From NCBI GenBank assembly GCA_003694385.1, contig RFKA01000117.1, positions 1 to 6,933 on the forward strand: a stretch of DNA of 6,933 bases. Reading direction: 5' to 3'. Positions 1-5,232 of this stretch are shown here, in pieces; position 1 is the first letter of the stretch; each line of letters starts with the position of its first letter. The DNA is from Candidatus Woesearchaeota archaeon (GTDB taxonomy: Archaea > Nanobdellota > Nanobdellia > Woesearchaeales > UBA525). A model generated the notes under the pieces. That model did not search any database and was not told the DNA's origin. It saw only the letters and a program-made list of their open reading frames with translations. A program made the position numbers and the translations under genes.

Positions 1-794
1 CCGTAGCGCTGCATGAGCGCGCCAAGATTGACTCTGTTGCGCTGTTCAAAGATGTTCTCGCCGACGCTGACCTTCACCTTGTCCGGCTCGAATTGCATAC
101 GGTCGACGGTGACGTGGACTGCGTGTCCGGGGTAGCGCAGGTAGAGCCAGAACACTTGGCCGTGCGGTAAGTCTTCGGGGGCGTCGAGGCGGTTGACGAA
201 GATGACGCATCCTCTGAGCGTGACATAGCGAGGTATCTCTCGTCGCCAGCGTTCGTGCTGAGCGAGCTTCTCCTCGACGCGTTTCTTGATGATGGGCTGC
301 TCGATGACTTGTTCTGGAGATTGGAACGCGAGCATGTTGAGGAGGAAGCGGCGGAACTCGTCGTCTTTTCTCTTGTCATCGCTGCGAATCGCCATGCTGA
401 GCTTCCCGTACACGCCGGGGTGTTCGAGGTCTGCTTTCGTGAACGACGCGGTATCTATCTTGTCTGTCGCGTCGACGATTGCGCGGCGTTTTTCTAGCGT
501 CGGGTGCGTGGGAAGGAGTTCTTCAAAGATGAGCCGGGCGCAGCTCGGCGTGAGTCGGTGGACGCCCTTGTCTGCGTCCCCTGCCGTGCTCGCGTGGTGG
601 TCGAACCAGAGGCTGCACCCTTTCGCGTAGGGGAGGTCGCACACGATATCCCCTTGCTGTGCCGTGAACCGCCCCTCTTGGATCTCCCACGGCTCGACGA
701 AGTACACTTTTTGCACACCGAACGCGTCTTGGAGGAGGAGTGCACTGATAAGACCGTCAAAGTCTGTGTGCGTGACGATGCGGTCGTAGTCCAT
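1..794 (-). CDS. DHH-family phosphoesterase (3'-truncated by window edge)
   Basis: This is a phosphoesterase of the DHH superfamily (RecJ, nanoRNase and exopolyphosphatase relatives), expected to hydrolyse phosphodiester or polyphosphate bonds using two metal ions. I translated 264 residues from the minus strand. The metal-binding motifs appear in order: DFDG at residues 11-14, an Asp in GDIVCD at 48-53, the signature DHH at 65-67, and DATDKID at 108-114. The visible C-terminal part resembles a DHHA1 domain and ends at NLGALMQRYG, just where a GGGH substrate-binding motif would normally follow, so that motif is probably just outside the window. The ATG at 794 is preceded by a TATA box with 19 nt between, which supports it as a leaderless start. 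The gene is divergent from the signal peptidase gene. The family is certain, but the substrate (short RNA, cyclic dinucleotide or polyphosphate) cannot be told. Confidence 0.93.
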   Translation of the reverse strand, partial: MDYDRIVTHTDFDGLISALLLQDAFGVQKVYFVEPWEIQEGRFTAQQGDIVCDLPYAKGCSLWFDHHASTAGDADKGVHRLTPSCARLIFEELLPTHPTLEKRRAIVDATDKIDTASFTKADLEHPGVYGKLSMAIRSDDKRKDDEFRRFLLNMLAFQSPEQVIEQPIIKKRVEEKLAQHERWRREIPRYVTLRGCVIFVNRLDAPEDLPHGQVFWLYLRYPGHAVHVTVDRMQFEPDKVKVSVGENIFEQRNRVNLGALMQRY

Positions 795-813
795 GCTAGT
801 TGGCGTCACCAGG

Positions 814-821
814 TTTTTATA
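814..821 (-). promoter_or_regulatory. TATA box for the DHH phosphoesterase gene
   Basis: The minus strand reads TATAAAAA here, 19 nt before the ATG at 794. Archaeal transcription usually starts about 25 nt downstream of the TATA centre, so the transcript would begin at or next to the start codon and be leaderless. Confidence 0.7.
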
Positions 822-867
822 CAATTAATAGTCCTGAAAGATATATTTTCTATACTTCTTTTTCAGA

Positions 868-877
868 TTTATATTTT
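868..877 (+). promoter_or_regulatory. Possible second TATA box upstream of signal peptidase
   Basis: TTTATATTTT lies about 22 nt (counted from TTTATA) upstream of an in-frame TTG at 896. That is the same geometry as the other leaderless promoters here. It could drive a form of the signal peptidase that is 18 residues longer. The region is AT-rich, so a chance match is possible. Confidence 0.3.
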
Positions 878-921
878 GGATAGTTATTCTTTGGCTTGTC
901 GACGAAACAGCTACAGAAAAC

Positions 922-928
922 TTATAAA
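922..928 (+). promoter_or_regulatory. TATA box for the signal peptidase gene
   Basis: TTATAAA with 21 nt to the ATG at 950, the spacing of a leaderless archaeal promoter. It decides in favour of the 950 start over the TTG at 896. Confidence 0.7.
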
Positions 929-949
929 CGCTTTGCCGAGTCTGTCACC

Positions 950-1633
950 ATGGCACGGCGACGGAGAACTCGTCAACCAAATCCCCCCTCTACTCGCGCG
1001 GCGAACAAGAGCGAACACCGCGCGGAGAAAATAACCCTGCGGCGCATCTGGCACTTCCTCTGGTACGAGGACAGCCTCGCGAGCTGGATCGCCAACATCG
1101 TCCTCGCATACGTCCTCATCAAGTTTATTCTCTACCCCGGCCTCGGCCTCATCCTCGGCACGCCGTTCCCCGTCGTCGCGGTCGTCAGCGGGAGCATGGA
1201 GCACCACCCGAGCAACTTTGATGACTGGTGGGCAGCACACGGTGCGTTCTACGAGCAAGAGCCATGGAACATCTCACGGGAGCAGTTTGAGACATTCCCG
1301 TTCAAGAACGGCTTTAACAAGGGGGATATCATGGTGCTCACGGGCGTCGACCCCGACTCGATGCCGATAGGCACGGTCATCGTCTATAAGAGTGCAAAGC
1401 CCTATCCTATCATCCACCGCTATATAGGAACGAACGAGGTACCGCTCAGGGGCGAATACCTCGTCTCGAAAGGGGACAATAACCGGCTCATATTCGCCGG
1501 GCCGGAACTCAACGAGTTCCGCGTTCCCAAGGACTGGGTGTTCGGTAAAGCAACCTTTCGCATCCCCTACCTTGGCTACGTGAAGCTCTGGGCTGTTGAC
1601 GCATTCAATTGGTTGCTCAGCCTTTTCTCCTGA
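950..1633 (+). CDS. Signal peptidase I, archaeal/ER (Sec11, S26B) type
   Basis: This membrane protease of 227 residues removes signal peptides from proteins exported by Sec. The N-terminus is basic (MARRRRTR) and ahead of the membrane anchor. One hydrophobic segment spans about residues 46-70. The catalytic Ser is S82 in SGSMEH (80-85). The general base is H156 in PIIHRYI, the Ser-His arrangement of ER and archaeal enzymes rather than the bacterial Ser-Lys dyad. The conserved Box D (GDNN, 175-178) and Box E (FGKATFRIPYLGYV, 198-211) follow. Between the Ser and His boxes is a Trp- and aromatic-rich insert (FDDWW and YEQEPW, about 90-106) that I associate with DPANN signal peptidases, from memory. 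A short hydrophobic C-terminus (LWAVDAFNWLLSLF) may be a second membrane contact. The ATG at 950 is chosen because a TATA box lies 21 nt before it. An in-frame TTG at 896 would add 18 residues. Confidence 0.95.
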   Translation: MARRRRTRQPNPPSTRAANKSEHRAEKITLRRIWHFLWYEDSLASWIANIVLAYVLIKFILYPGLGLILGTPFPVVAVVSGSMEHHPSNFDDWWAAHGAFYEQEPWNISREQFETFPFKNGFNKGDIMVLTGVDPDSMPIGTVIVYKSAKPYPIIHRYIGTNEVPLRGEYLVSKGDNNRLIFAGPELNEFRVPKDWVFGKATFRIPYLGYVKLWAVDAFNWLLSLFS

Positions 1634-1680
1634 CCCCTGCTCCTCGTCAGGCCAGCCAGTAACCGGTCGCTAACACAAAG

Positions 1681-1688
1681 TTTTTAAA
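1681..1688 (+). promoter_or_regulatory. TATA box for the TFS gene
   Basis: TTTTTAAA with 22 nt to the ATG at 1711, consistent with a leaderless transcript that may also include the overlapping DUF167 gene. There is no obvious Shine-Dalgarno sequence before the ATG. Confidence 0.65.
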
Positions 1689-1710
1689 CAGTCCTCTGCC
1701 CGCGAACACC

Positions 1711-2019
1711 ATGTTTTGCCCGAAATGCGGAGCAATCCTGAAAGTGAAGCAGGAGAAAGGCAAACGCTTCTTCTCCTGTAGCTGTGGCTACACGAACCGG
1801 ACGGAGAAAGCAACACTCTCTGAGACCGTCGAGAAAGAGGACGAGATTGCCGTCGTCGAGCAGGACGACCGGAACCTCCCCGTGACGGACGCAACATGCC
1901 CGAAATGCGGCCATGACAAAGCGGGCTTCTGGACGGCCCAGACGCGCGCCGGGGACGAACCCGAGACGCGCTTTTTCAAATGCGTGAAATGCGGGAACAC
2001 CTGGCGCGAAGCGAGCTGA
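1711..2019 (+). CDS. tfs: Transcription factor S (TFIIS/RPB9-like RNA polymerase cleavage factor)
   Basis: This 102-residue protein matches the usual length of archaeal TFS. The factor rescues backtracked RNA polymerase by stimulating cleavage of the nascent RNA. The N-terminal zinc ribbon uses C3, C6, C23 and C25. A charged linker follows at about 31-60. The C-terminal TFIIS-type ribbon uses C63, C66, C91 and C94. The acidic hairpin that enters the polymerase secondary channel is intact, with D82-E83 in TRAGDEPETRFFKC, so this copy should be active in cleavage. Canonical TFS usually has RSADEP, whereas here it is RAGDEP, a conservative change. The protein ends WREAS, as is typical. It has its own TATA box, and the downstream DUF167 gene begins within its 3' end. 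Confidence 0.95.
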   Translation: MFCPKCGAILKVKQEKGKRFFSCSCGYTNRTEKATLSETVEKEDEIAVVEQDDRNLPVTDATCPKCGHDKAGFWTAQTRAGDEPETRFFKCVKCGNTWREAS

Positions 2020-2255
2020 AACTTCCCTCTCAAGAAACGAAGAGGGTTCTCGTCCATGTGAAGCCGAACGCTCGCGCGACAGCAATGCTCGCTTACGACC
2101 CCGCAGAGGACAGCTATACGGTCGCAGTCAAGGCGCCACCCATCGAGGGCAGGGCGAACGCTGAACTCGAGCGGTTCTTCTCAAAACTGACGAAGCGGCG
2201 CTGGCGCGTTAAGAGCGGCCTGGCGAGCAAGACGAAAGTCCTCGTTGCTGTGTAG
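1980..2255 (+). CDS. DUF167 / UPF0235 (YggU) family protein
   Basis: This is a small conserved protein of up to 91 residues, belonging to the family of E. coli YggU and human C15orf40, whose function is not established. The diagnostic pieces are VLVHVKPNAR (23-32), APPIEGRANAEL (52-63) and a C-terminal strand, KSGLASKTKVLVAV (78-91). The family core begins around residue 22, so the first 20 residues may be untranslated. The ATGs at 1980 and 1989 are the only ATG starts before the core, and neither has a convincing Shine-Dalgarno sequence. With the 1980 start the gene overlaps TFS by 40 nt in another frame, suggesting co-transcription and translational coupling. Its TAG stop lies in the first copy of a 10-bp tandem repeat shared with the stop of the convergent deaminase gene. 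Confidence 0.88.
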   Translation: MREMREHLARSELKLPSQETKRVLVHVKPNARATAMLAYDPAEDSYTVAVKAPPIEGRANAELERFFSKLTKRRWRVKSGLASKTKVLVAV

Positions 2256-2272
2256 CGGCTTATAGCGGCTTA
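2253..2272. repeat. Perfect 10-bp tandem repeat holding two convergent stop codons
   Basis: TAGCGGCTTA occurs twice head to tail (2253-2262 and 2263-2272). The first copy supplies the TAG stop of the plus-strand DUF167 gene. The TTA of the second copy is the TAA stop of the minus-strand dCMP deaminase gene. One copy alone would contain both stops, so the duplication separates the two convergent 3' ends by 14 bp. Confidence 0.8.
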
Positions 2273-2761
2273 TTGCAGCGCGATGGTAATCGACTTTCGC
2301 TGGGCCTTGTACTTGCGCGTCTTCACTTTCGCCAGGGAGAAGAGTCGGCGACTCGCGACCCAAGCAGGCTTATCGTGATACGTATCGGAGAGGTAGACGA
2401 CTTCAGTGATTCCCGCCTGGATGATGAGCTTCGCGCACTCATTACAGGGGAAGAACGAGGCGTAGAGCGTGCAGCCCCTGAGGTCTGCCGCGCTCTTGTT
2501 CATGATGGCATTGAGCTCTGCGTGACACACGTAGGGGTATTTCGTGTCGAGGAAGCCCCCTTCGCGCCCCCAAGGGAGCTTGTCGTCGCTGCAGCCCCAC
2601 GGGAAGCCATTGTAGCCAATACCAACGATTTTCTTCTCAGGGTTCACGATGCAGGCACCGACCTGCGTGTGCGGGTCTTTCGAGCGCTGAGCACTGAGAA
2701 TCGCGACAGCCATAAAGTAGTCATCCCATGAGAGAACATCCTCTCGTTTACGGGTTTTCAT
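2270..2761 (-). CDS. dCMP deaminase (deoxycytidylate deaminase)
   Basis: This enzyme of 163 residues converts dCMP to dUMP, the substrate for thymidylate synthase, in the cytosol. The zinc-dependent cytidine deaminase fold is complete. H80 and E82 in CHAELNAI supply a zinc ligand and the proton-shuttling Glu. C106 and C109 in FFPCNECAK complete the zinc site. [13 protein letters not shown] (27-39) and GYNGFP (49-54) are typical of dCMP deaminases, as is YHDKPA near the C-terminus, which matches the YHD region of vertebrate DCTD. An ATG at 2788 would give nine more residues, but the ATG at 2761 has a strong Shine-Dalgarno (AGGAGG, 5 nt spacing) and fits the family. The gene starts inside the 3' end of the upstream P-loop kinase gene with a 14-nt overlap, so the two are very likely co-transcribed and translationally coupled. 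Confidence 0.95.
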   Translation of the reverse strand: MKTRKREDVLSWDDYFMAVAILSAQRSKDPHTQVGACIVNPEKKIVGIGYNGFPWGCSDDKLPWGREGGFLDTKYPYVCHAELNAIMNKSAADLRGCTLYASFFPCNECAKLIIQAGITEVVYLSDTYHDKPAWVASRRLFSLAKVKTRKYKAQRKSITIALQ

Positions 2762-3326
2762 CTTCTCCTCCTTGCGCTCTACCCTCATACTTGTCGAGGA
2801 AGCGCTCGACTGCTGCTTGGAGCTCGGCGAGCGAGCCGGTATTCGTGATTAGGTAGTCTGCTTGGGCGAGGCACGCATCAAGCTGCTGCGCGCAGGGGTC
2901 GCGCGTGTTCTCGCGCTGCTCTTTCGCGAGGAAGTCCTCGTAGCTCTGCTCGCCACCCTCGCGATGACGGGCAACTGCCCGTGCGTAACGCGTGGGAGCG
3001 GGCGCGTCGACGCCGACGAGGACGAAGCCGCGCAGCTCGCGGAGCGAGGCAATCTCCTCGGGGTTCCTGATGCTGACGATGACTGCGCGGTCACTCGTGA
3101 GCAAGCCCTTGATGCGGTCAGCGAGGATGCTTGCGCCGAACCTTGCGCGGAGCTCATTGCCTGCCGTGATGAGTGCTTCGCGCGTAATCTCTGCGCCGCG
3201 TCTGCGCAGCTCGTCGCGGATGGCGTCGCTGAGGCTGAGCCGCTCGAAGCCCTTCGCTGCAAGGATGTCCGCGACGCTATCTTTTCCCGCGCAGTTCTTG
3301 CCCGTGAGGCCAACGTAAAACGCCAT
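2748..3326 (-). CDS. P-loop nucleotide kinase-like protein (dNMP kinase / UPF0200 / dephospho-CoA kinase-like)
   Basis: This 192-residue P-loop protein is likely a nucleoside monophosphate kinase or a regulatory relative. Walker A is [12 protein letters not shown] (residues 6-17), with GKDS in place of GKST. The GKD[ST]VAD form recalls phage T4 dNMP kinase. [15 protein letters not shown] (30-44) and [11 protein letters not shown] (112-122) supply likely substrate-binding and lid Arg residues. The end, [14 protein letters not shown] (156-169), is shared with UPF0200 and dNMP kinases. The ATG at 3326 is chosen because the P-loop begins within a few residues of it and a TATA box lies about 24 nt before it. 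An in-frame ATG at 3338 directly abuts GGGAGG and would add four residues. The deaminase gene begins inside its 3' end, pointing to a shared role in deoxynucleotide metabolism. The exact substrate is unknown. Confidence 0.85.
   Translation of the reverse strand: MAFYVGLTGKNCAGKDSVADILAAKGFERLSLSDAIRDELRRRGAEITREALITAGNELRARFGASILADRIKGLLTSDRAVIVSIRNPEEIASLRELRGFVLVGVDAPAPTRYARAVARHREGGEQSYEDFLAKEQRENTRDPCAQQLDACLAQADYLITNTGSLAELQAAVERFLDKYEGRAQGGEDENP
2767..2772 (-). promoter_or_regulatory. Shine-Dalgarno site deciding the dCMP deaminase start
   Basis: The minus strand reads AGGAGG, extended to AAGGAGGAG over 2765-2773, 5 nt before the ATG at 2761. It lies inside the coding region of the kinase. 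It is one of the few strong ribosome-binding sites in this mostly leaderless window, as expected for an internal operon gene. Confidence 0.75.
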
Positions 3327-3348
3327 GGCGCAGGGCATCCTCCCGTCC

Positions 3349-3357
3349 TTTTTATCA
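3349..3357 (-). promoter_or_regulatory. Probable TATA box for the kinase-deaminase operon
   Basis: The minus strand reads TGATAAAAA, about 24 nt before the ATG at 3326 when the box is taken to end at 3351. A second candidate, AATAAATACTTT, lies further upstream (about 3379-3390). It would give a leader of roughly 25-30 nt carrying GGGAGG. Either or both may be used. Confidence 0.5.
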
Positions 3358-3474
3358 TTATGTAGGCCAGAGCCCACAAAAGTATTTATTGAGTCGGGCA
3401 ACATGATGAGCGCCTTGACTGGCGTGCGAGCTCGTGCACTAAGGATGTCAGCAAGGGCGTTGGCAAAGAGGGGA

Positions 3475-3482
3475 ATGATATG
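3475..3482 (+). promoter_or_regulatory. Weak TATA-like element for the Tmk-like gene
   Basis: ATGATATG with about 20 nt to the ATG at 3502. The spacing fits the other promoters in the window, but the match is poor. It is the only evidence favouring the 3502 start over the ATG at 3520. Confidence 0.3.
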
Positions 3483-3501
3483 AGCATGGGAACACGGCGG
3501 A

Positions 3502-4257
3502 ATGGGGAGTGATGAGGACATGCGCGGAACATTTGTTATGATTGATGGGCTCGACGGTATCGGCAAGGGAGTGTTCCTTGAGGCGATGAAGGACGCCGCG
3601 CTCAGCGAAGGAAGGCGCGTCTTTGACCTGCACGCGTACTGGCGCACCCACAACCTCCACCCTTCCGTCAGCGAATTCATGGACGCAGACATCATCTTCT
3701 CGAGCGAGCCGACCTATACGCGCTTTGGACGCCTGATTCGTGAAGAGCTTATCAGGAAGGGAACCAATTATAGCGCGATGGCAATCGCGCAGGCCTATGC
3801 CCTTGACCGGCAAGTCCTCTATGATGAAGTACTCAAGCCCGCGTTGTCAAAAGGAATCGGCGTCATCCAGGGCCGCGGGGTGTCGTCAAGCCTCACCTAT
3901 CAGCCGCTCGACGCCGCTCTCAAAGGGGAGGCGCTCAGGCTCGAAGACCTCATGGCCCTGCCCGGGAACGCCCAGGCACTCGATGAGGACTGGGTTCCTA
4001 ACGTGCTCGTCATCCCGACAGTCTCCGCAGAGGAGGCTATGCGCCGCTTGGCAGGGCGTGAAGAGCAGGACGATGCGTGTTTTGAGAAGTACGAGTTCCA
4101 GTTACGACTCAAAGAATCCTTCGAAGCCCAATGGTTCCGCGACTTCTTTGCCGAGCGAGGCGTGAGCTTGTACTACCCCGACATTAGCGGGTCAGAAGCA
4201 GACACCGTCGCGATTGCTACACAACTGTATCGGCAGTGCTTTGCACGCGAATCCTAA
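3502..4257 (+). CDS. tmk: Thymidylate kinase-like protein (divergent dTMP kinase)
   Basis: This protein of 251 residues would phosphorylate dTMP to dTDP. The family is shown by the order of motifs: MIDGLDGIGKG (P-loop, 13-23), SEPTYTRFGRLIREEL (68-83, the counterpart of the REPG region), AYALDRQVLYDEVLKPAL (98-115), VIQGRGVSSSLTYQ (121-134, the counterpart of the DRY-SSLAYQ motif) and an Arg- and Asp-rich lid, RRLAGREEQDDACFEKYEF. Several family residues differ. The P-loop ends GKGV with no Ser or Thr, and the DR motif reads GRG. Its length exceeds the usual 200-215, with extra sequence around residues 45-65 and 140-165. The start is uncertain: ATG 3502 or ATG 3520 (MRGTFVMIDG), the latter fitting the family equally well. 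It is divergent from the kinase-deaminase operon, and its 3' end overlaps the radical SAM gene by 41 nt. A related role on another substrate is possible. Confidence 0.82.
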   Translation: MGSDEDMRGTFVMIDGLDGIGKGVFLEAMKDAALSEGRRVFDLHAYWRTHNLHPSVSEFMDADIIFSSEPTYTRFGRLIREELIRKGTNYSAMAIAQAYALDRQVLYDEVLKPALSKGIGVIQGRGVSSSLTYQPLDAALKGEALRLEDLMALPGNAQALDEDWVPNVLVIPTVSAEEAMRRLAGREEQDDACFEKYEFQLRLKESFEAQWFRDFFAERGVSLYYPDISGSEADTVAIATQLYRQCFARES

Positions 4258-4948
4258 GATTCGGGTACGCGGCGCGAACGGCGCGCGCGAGGTTGTCGAG
4301 GAAGTGCTCGCTCGGACTGTGGAGGCCGCGCAGGCGGCGGTCGAGCGTCACACCCCCAATGAATGGTTTGAGCGTCCACTCGGCATCAAAGCCATCAAGC
4401 AGGGCGGCGATAGCGAGCACGTCTTCTTTCGTGTAGAGGAGTCCCGGTACGATCAGCGTCGTGAACGAGAGCGTCACGCGGTTCTGGGCGTCCCTGAGAA
4501 TGGCGAGCGATCGCAGGAACTCAGCAAAGACTTGCTCGGCGGGAATGAAGAACGTGCCTGCGTGCGTGGCGCGGTCAAAGGCGTCGCGAGGAGCCTTGAC
4601 ATCAATGAGGAACTCGTCAACGAGCTGCTCGGTGATGAGCTCTTCAATGACTGCCGGCTTCGATGCGTTCGTATCAATGATGAGTCTCGCGTTAGTGTGC
4701 TCGCGGCACCAGCGGAGCAGGGCGAGGAGCGCTTGGCGCTGTAAGAGCGGTTCGCCTCCCGTGAAGACTATCTGTGTGGGTGCTGCGTCCGCGATGCTGG
4801 CCTGCACGATGCGGAGGTCTTGTTGTTCCCCCGTTTGGAACTCGGCGAGTTGTGGCGTGTTACATGAGGGACAGTTGAAATCGCAGCCGGAGAAGGACAC
4901 GGTGAGCACGCCGCCCTCTGCTGCGATGTCGCTGATGTACGCTTCCAT
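4217..4948 (-). CDS. Radical SAM protein, NrdG/PflA activase type
   Basis: This 243-residue radical SAM enzyme cleaves S-adenosylmethionine with a [4Fe-4S] cluster. The cluster motif CxxxCxxC is C22, C26 and C29 in GCDFNCPSCNTPQL. The SAM-binding TGGEP is at 63-67. A DTNAS strand and EFLIDVKAP follow, both characteristic of activating enzymes for glycyl-radical proteins, and VPGLLYTKEDV plus LKPFIGG close the barrel. The overall layout resembles the longer PflA-like type of anaerobic ribonucleotide-reductase activating protein (TIGR02495), although the usual N-terminal DYPG segment is missing. The nearby dCMP deaminase and Tmk-like genes fit a deoxynucleotide role, but no reductase gene is in the window. 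The start at 4948 is supported by a TATA-like box 23 nt upstream. Radical SAM membership is sure, and the NrdG assignment is moderate. Confidence 0.85.
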   Translation of the reverse strand: MEAYISDIAAEGGVLTVSFSGCDFNCPSCNTPQLAEFQTGEQQDLRIVQASIADAAPTQIVFTGGEPLLQRQALLALLRWCREHTNARLIIDTNASKPAVIEELITEQLVDEFLIDVKAPRDAFDRATHAGTFFIPAEQVFAEFLRSLAILRDAQNRVTLSFTTLIVPGLLYTKEDVLAIAALLDGFDAEWTLKPFIGGVTLDRRLRGLHSPSEHFLDNLARAVRAAYPNLRIRVQSTADTVV

Positions 4949-4970
4949 CCCTTAGGGTGAGCGCAGCCCT

Positions 4971-4979
4971 GTTTATTTA
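4971..4979 (-). promoter_or_regulatory. TATA-like box for the radical SAM gene
   Basis: The minus strand reads TAAATAAAC, with AAATAAA ending 23 nt before the ATG at 4948. It overlaps the stop codon of the upstream microprotein ORF, so the radical SAM gene could have its own leaderless transcript in addition to read-through. Confidence 0.5.
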
Positions 4980-5048
4980 CTCTTCGTCGTCGAAGAATTC
5001 GTTCAGGGAGGCGCTTTTAATCTTTGCTTCGTAGCTAATGCTGCTCAT
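4977..5048 (-). CDS. Putative 23-residue acidic microprotein
   Basis: I do not recognise this short ORF. It reads MSSISYEAKIKSAS followed by LNEFFDDEE, and is strongly acidic at the C-terminus. Support comes from its signals. GGTGAGG on the minus strand (5052-5058) pairs well with the archaeal 16S 3' end, 5 nt (from GGTGA) before the ATG at 5048. ATATAAA lies 32 nt before the ATG, predicting a leader of about 10 nt. Codon choice (TTC, GAC, AAC, GCC) matches the neighbouring genes. An in-frame TAA overlaps the TATA box, so this is not simply the end of a longer intact gene. It ends 28 nt before the radical SAM start, so it may be a leader peptide, a small partner of that enzyme, or chance. Confidence 0.45.
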   Translation of the reverse strand: MSSISYEAKIKSASLNEFFDDEE

Positions 5049-5080
5049 TGACCTCACCAGTTTGCTTCTAGAAAAGCTCC

Positions 5081-5087
5081 TTTATAT
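5081..5087 (-). promoter_or_regulatory. TATA box for the microprotein / radical SAM unit
   Basis: The minus strand reads ATATAAA. It predicts a transcription start near 5057-5060, just ahead of the GGTGAGG ribosome site at 5052-5058. Read on the plus strand the same element is TTTATAT, so bidirectional use is possible. Confidence 0.5.
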
Positions 5088-5109
5088 GTTCTATTGGGGG
5101 GGAATCTAT

Positions 5110-5232
5110 ATGAGGCGACGTGTACCAAACGAACATCTACACCCGTATCTGTACAAGCCATCCTATACTGTCTGGATAAAGAAAATTTTTCTAGCGCTTC
5201 AGGCTCATGATACTGCGGAGCTCATGCGTTAG
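5110..5232 (+). CDS. Doubtful 40-residue ORF
   Basis: MRRRVPNEHLHPYLYKPS followed by YTVWIKKIFLALQ and a short polar end. I do not recognise it. It is basic and aromatic, with a short hydrophobic run. In favour: a G-run (5096-5102) lies upstream of the ATG, and it would fill a gap of about 140 bp that otherwise has no gene. Against: codon choice (CGA, GTA, CTA, CCA) is unlike the neighbours, the nearest TATA elements are too close to the ATG, and its last 42 nt are antisense to the PepSY-like gene. An untranslated RNA or plain intergenic DNA is equally possible. Confidence 0.22.
   Translation: MRRRVPNEHLHPYLYKPSYTVWIKKIFLALQAHDTAELMR

Noticed and set aside
896..949. N-terminal extension of the signal peptidase from a TTG
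   Set aside because: A TATA box lies inside it, 21 nt before the ATG at 950, so the main start is placed at 950. The extension is kept only as a low-interest finding.
504..1034. Plus-strand open frame running from the DHH gene across the promoter region
   Set aside because: It crosses both divergent promoters and is antisense to the DHH motifs, so it is a chance frame.
2273..2731. Plus-strand open frame opposite dCMP deaminase
   Set aside because: The minus strand holds all catalytic motifs of dCMP deaminase, and the plus-strand product shows nothing recognisable.
2862..3365. Long plus-strand open frame opposite the P-loop kinase
   Set aside because: It is an antisense shadow of a G+C-rich gene. 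Its product has no recognisable motifs, while the minus strand encodes a clear P-loop protein.
3427..3434. CGAGCTCG palindrome in the kinase/Tmk intergenic region
   Set aside because: It is only 8 bp with non-matching flanks, too short to support as an operator in G+C-rich DNA.
3403..3483. 26-residue plus-strand ORF (MMSALTGVRARALR...) between the divergent kinase genes
   Set aside because: It has no ribosome site and no properly spaced TATA box. It is basic and low in complexity, so a chance frame is the simplest reading.
3327..3695. N-terminal extension of the P-loop kinase
   Set aside because: The frame stays open, but it runs over the operon promoter and into the divergent Tmk-like gene. 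The P-loop begins right after the ATG at 3326, as the family expects.
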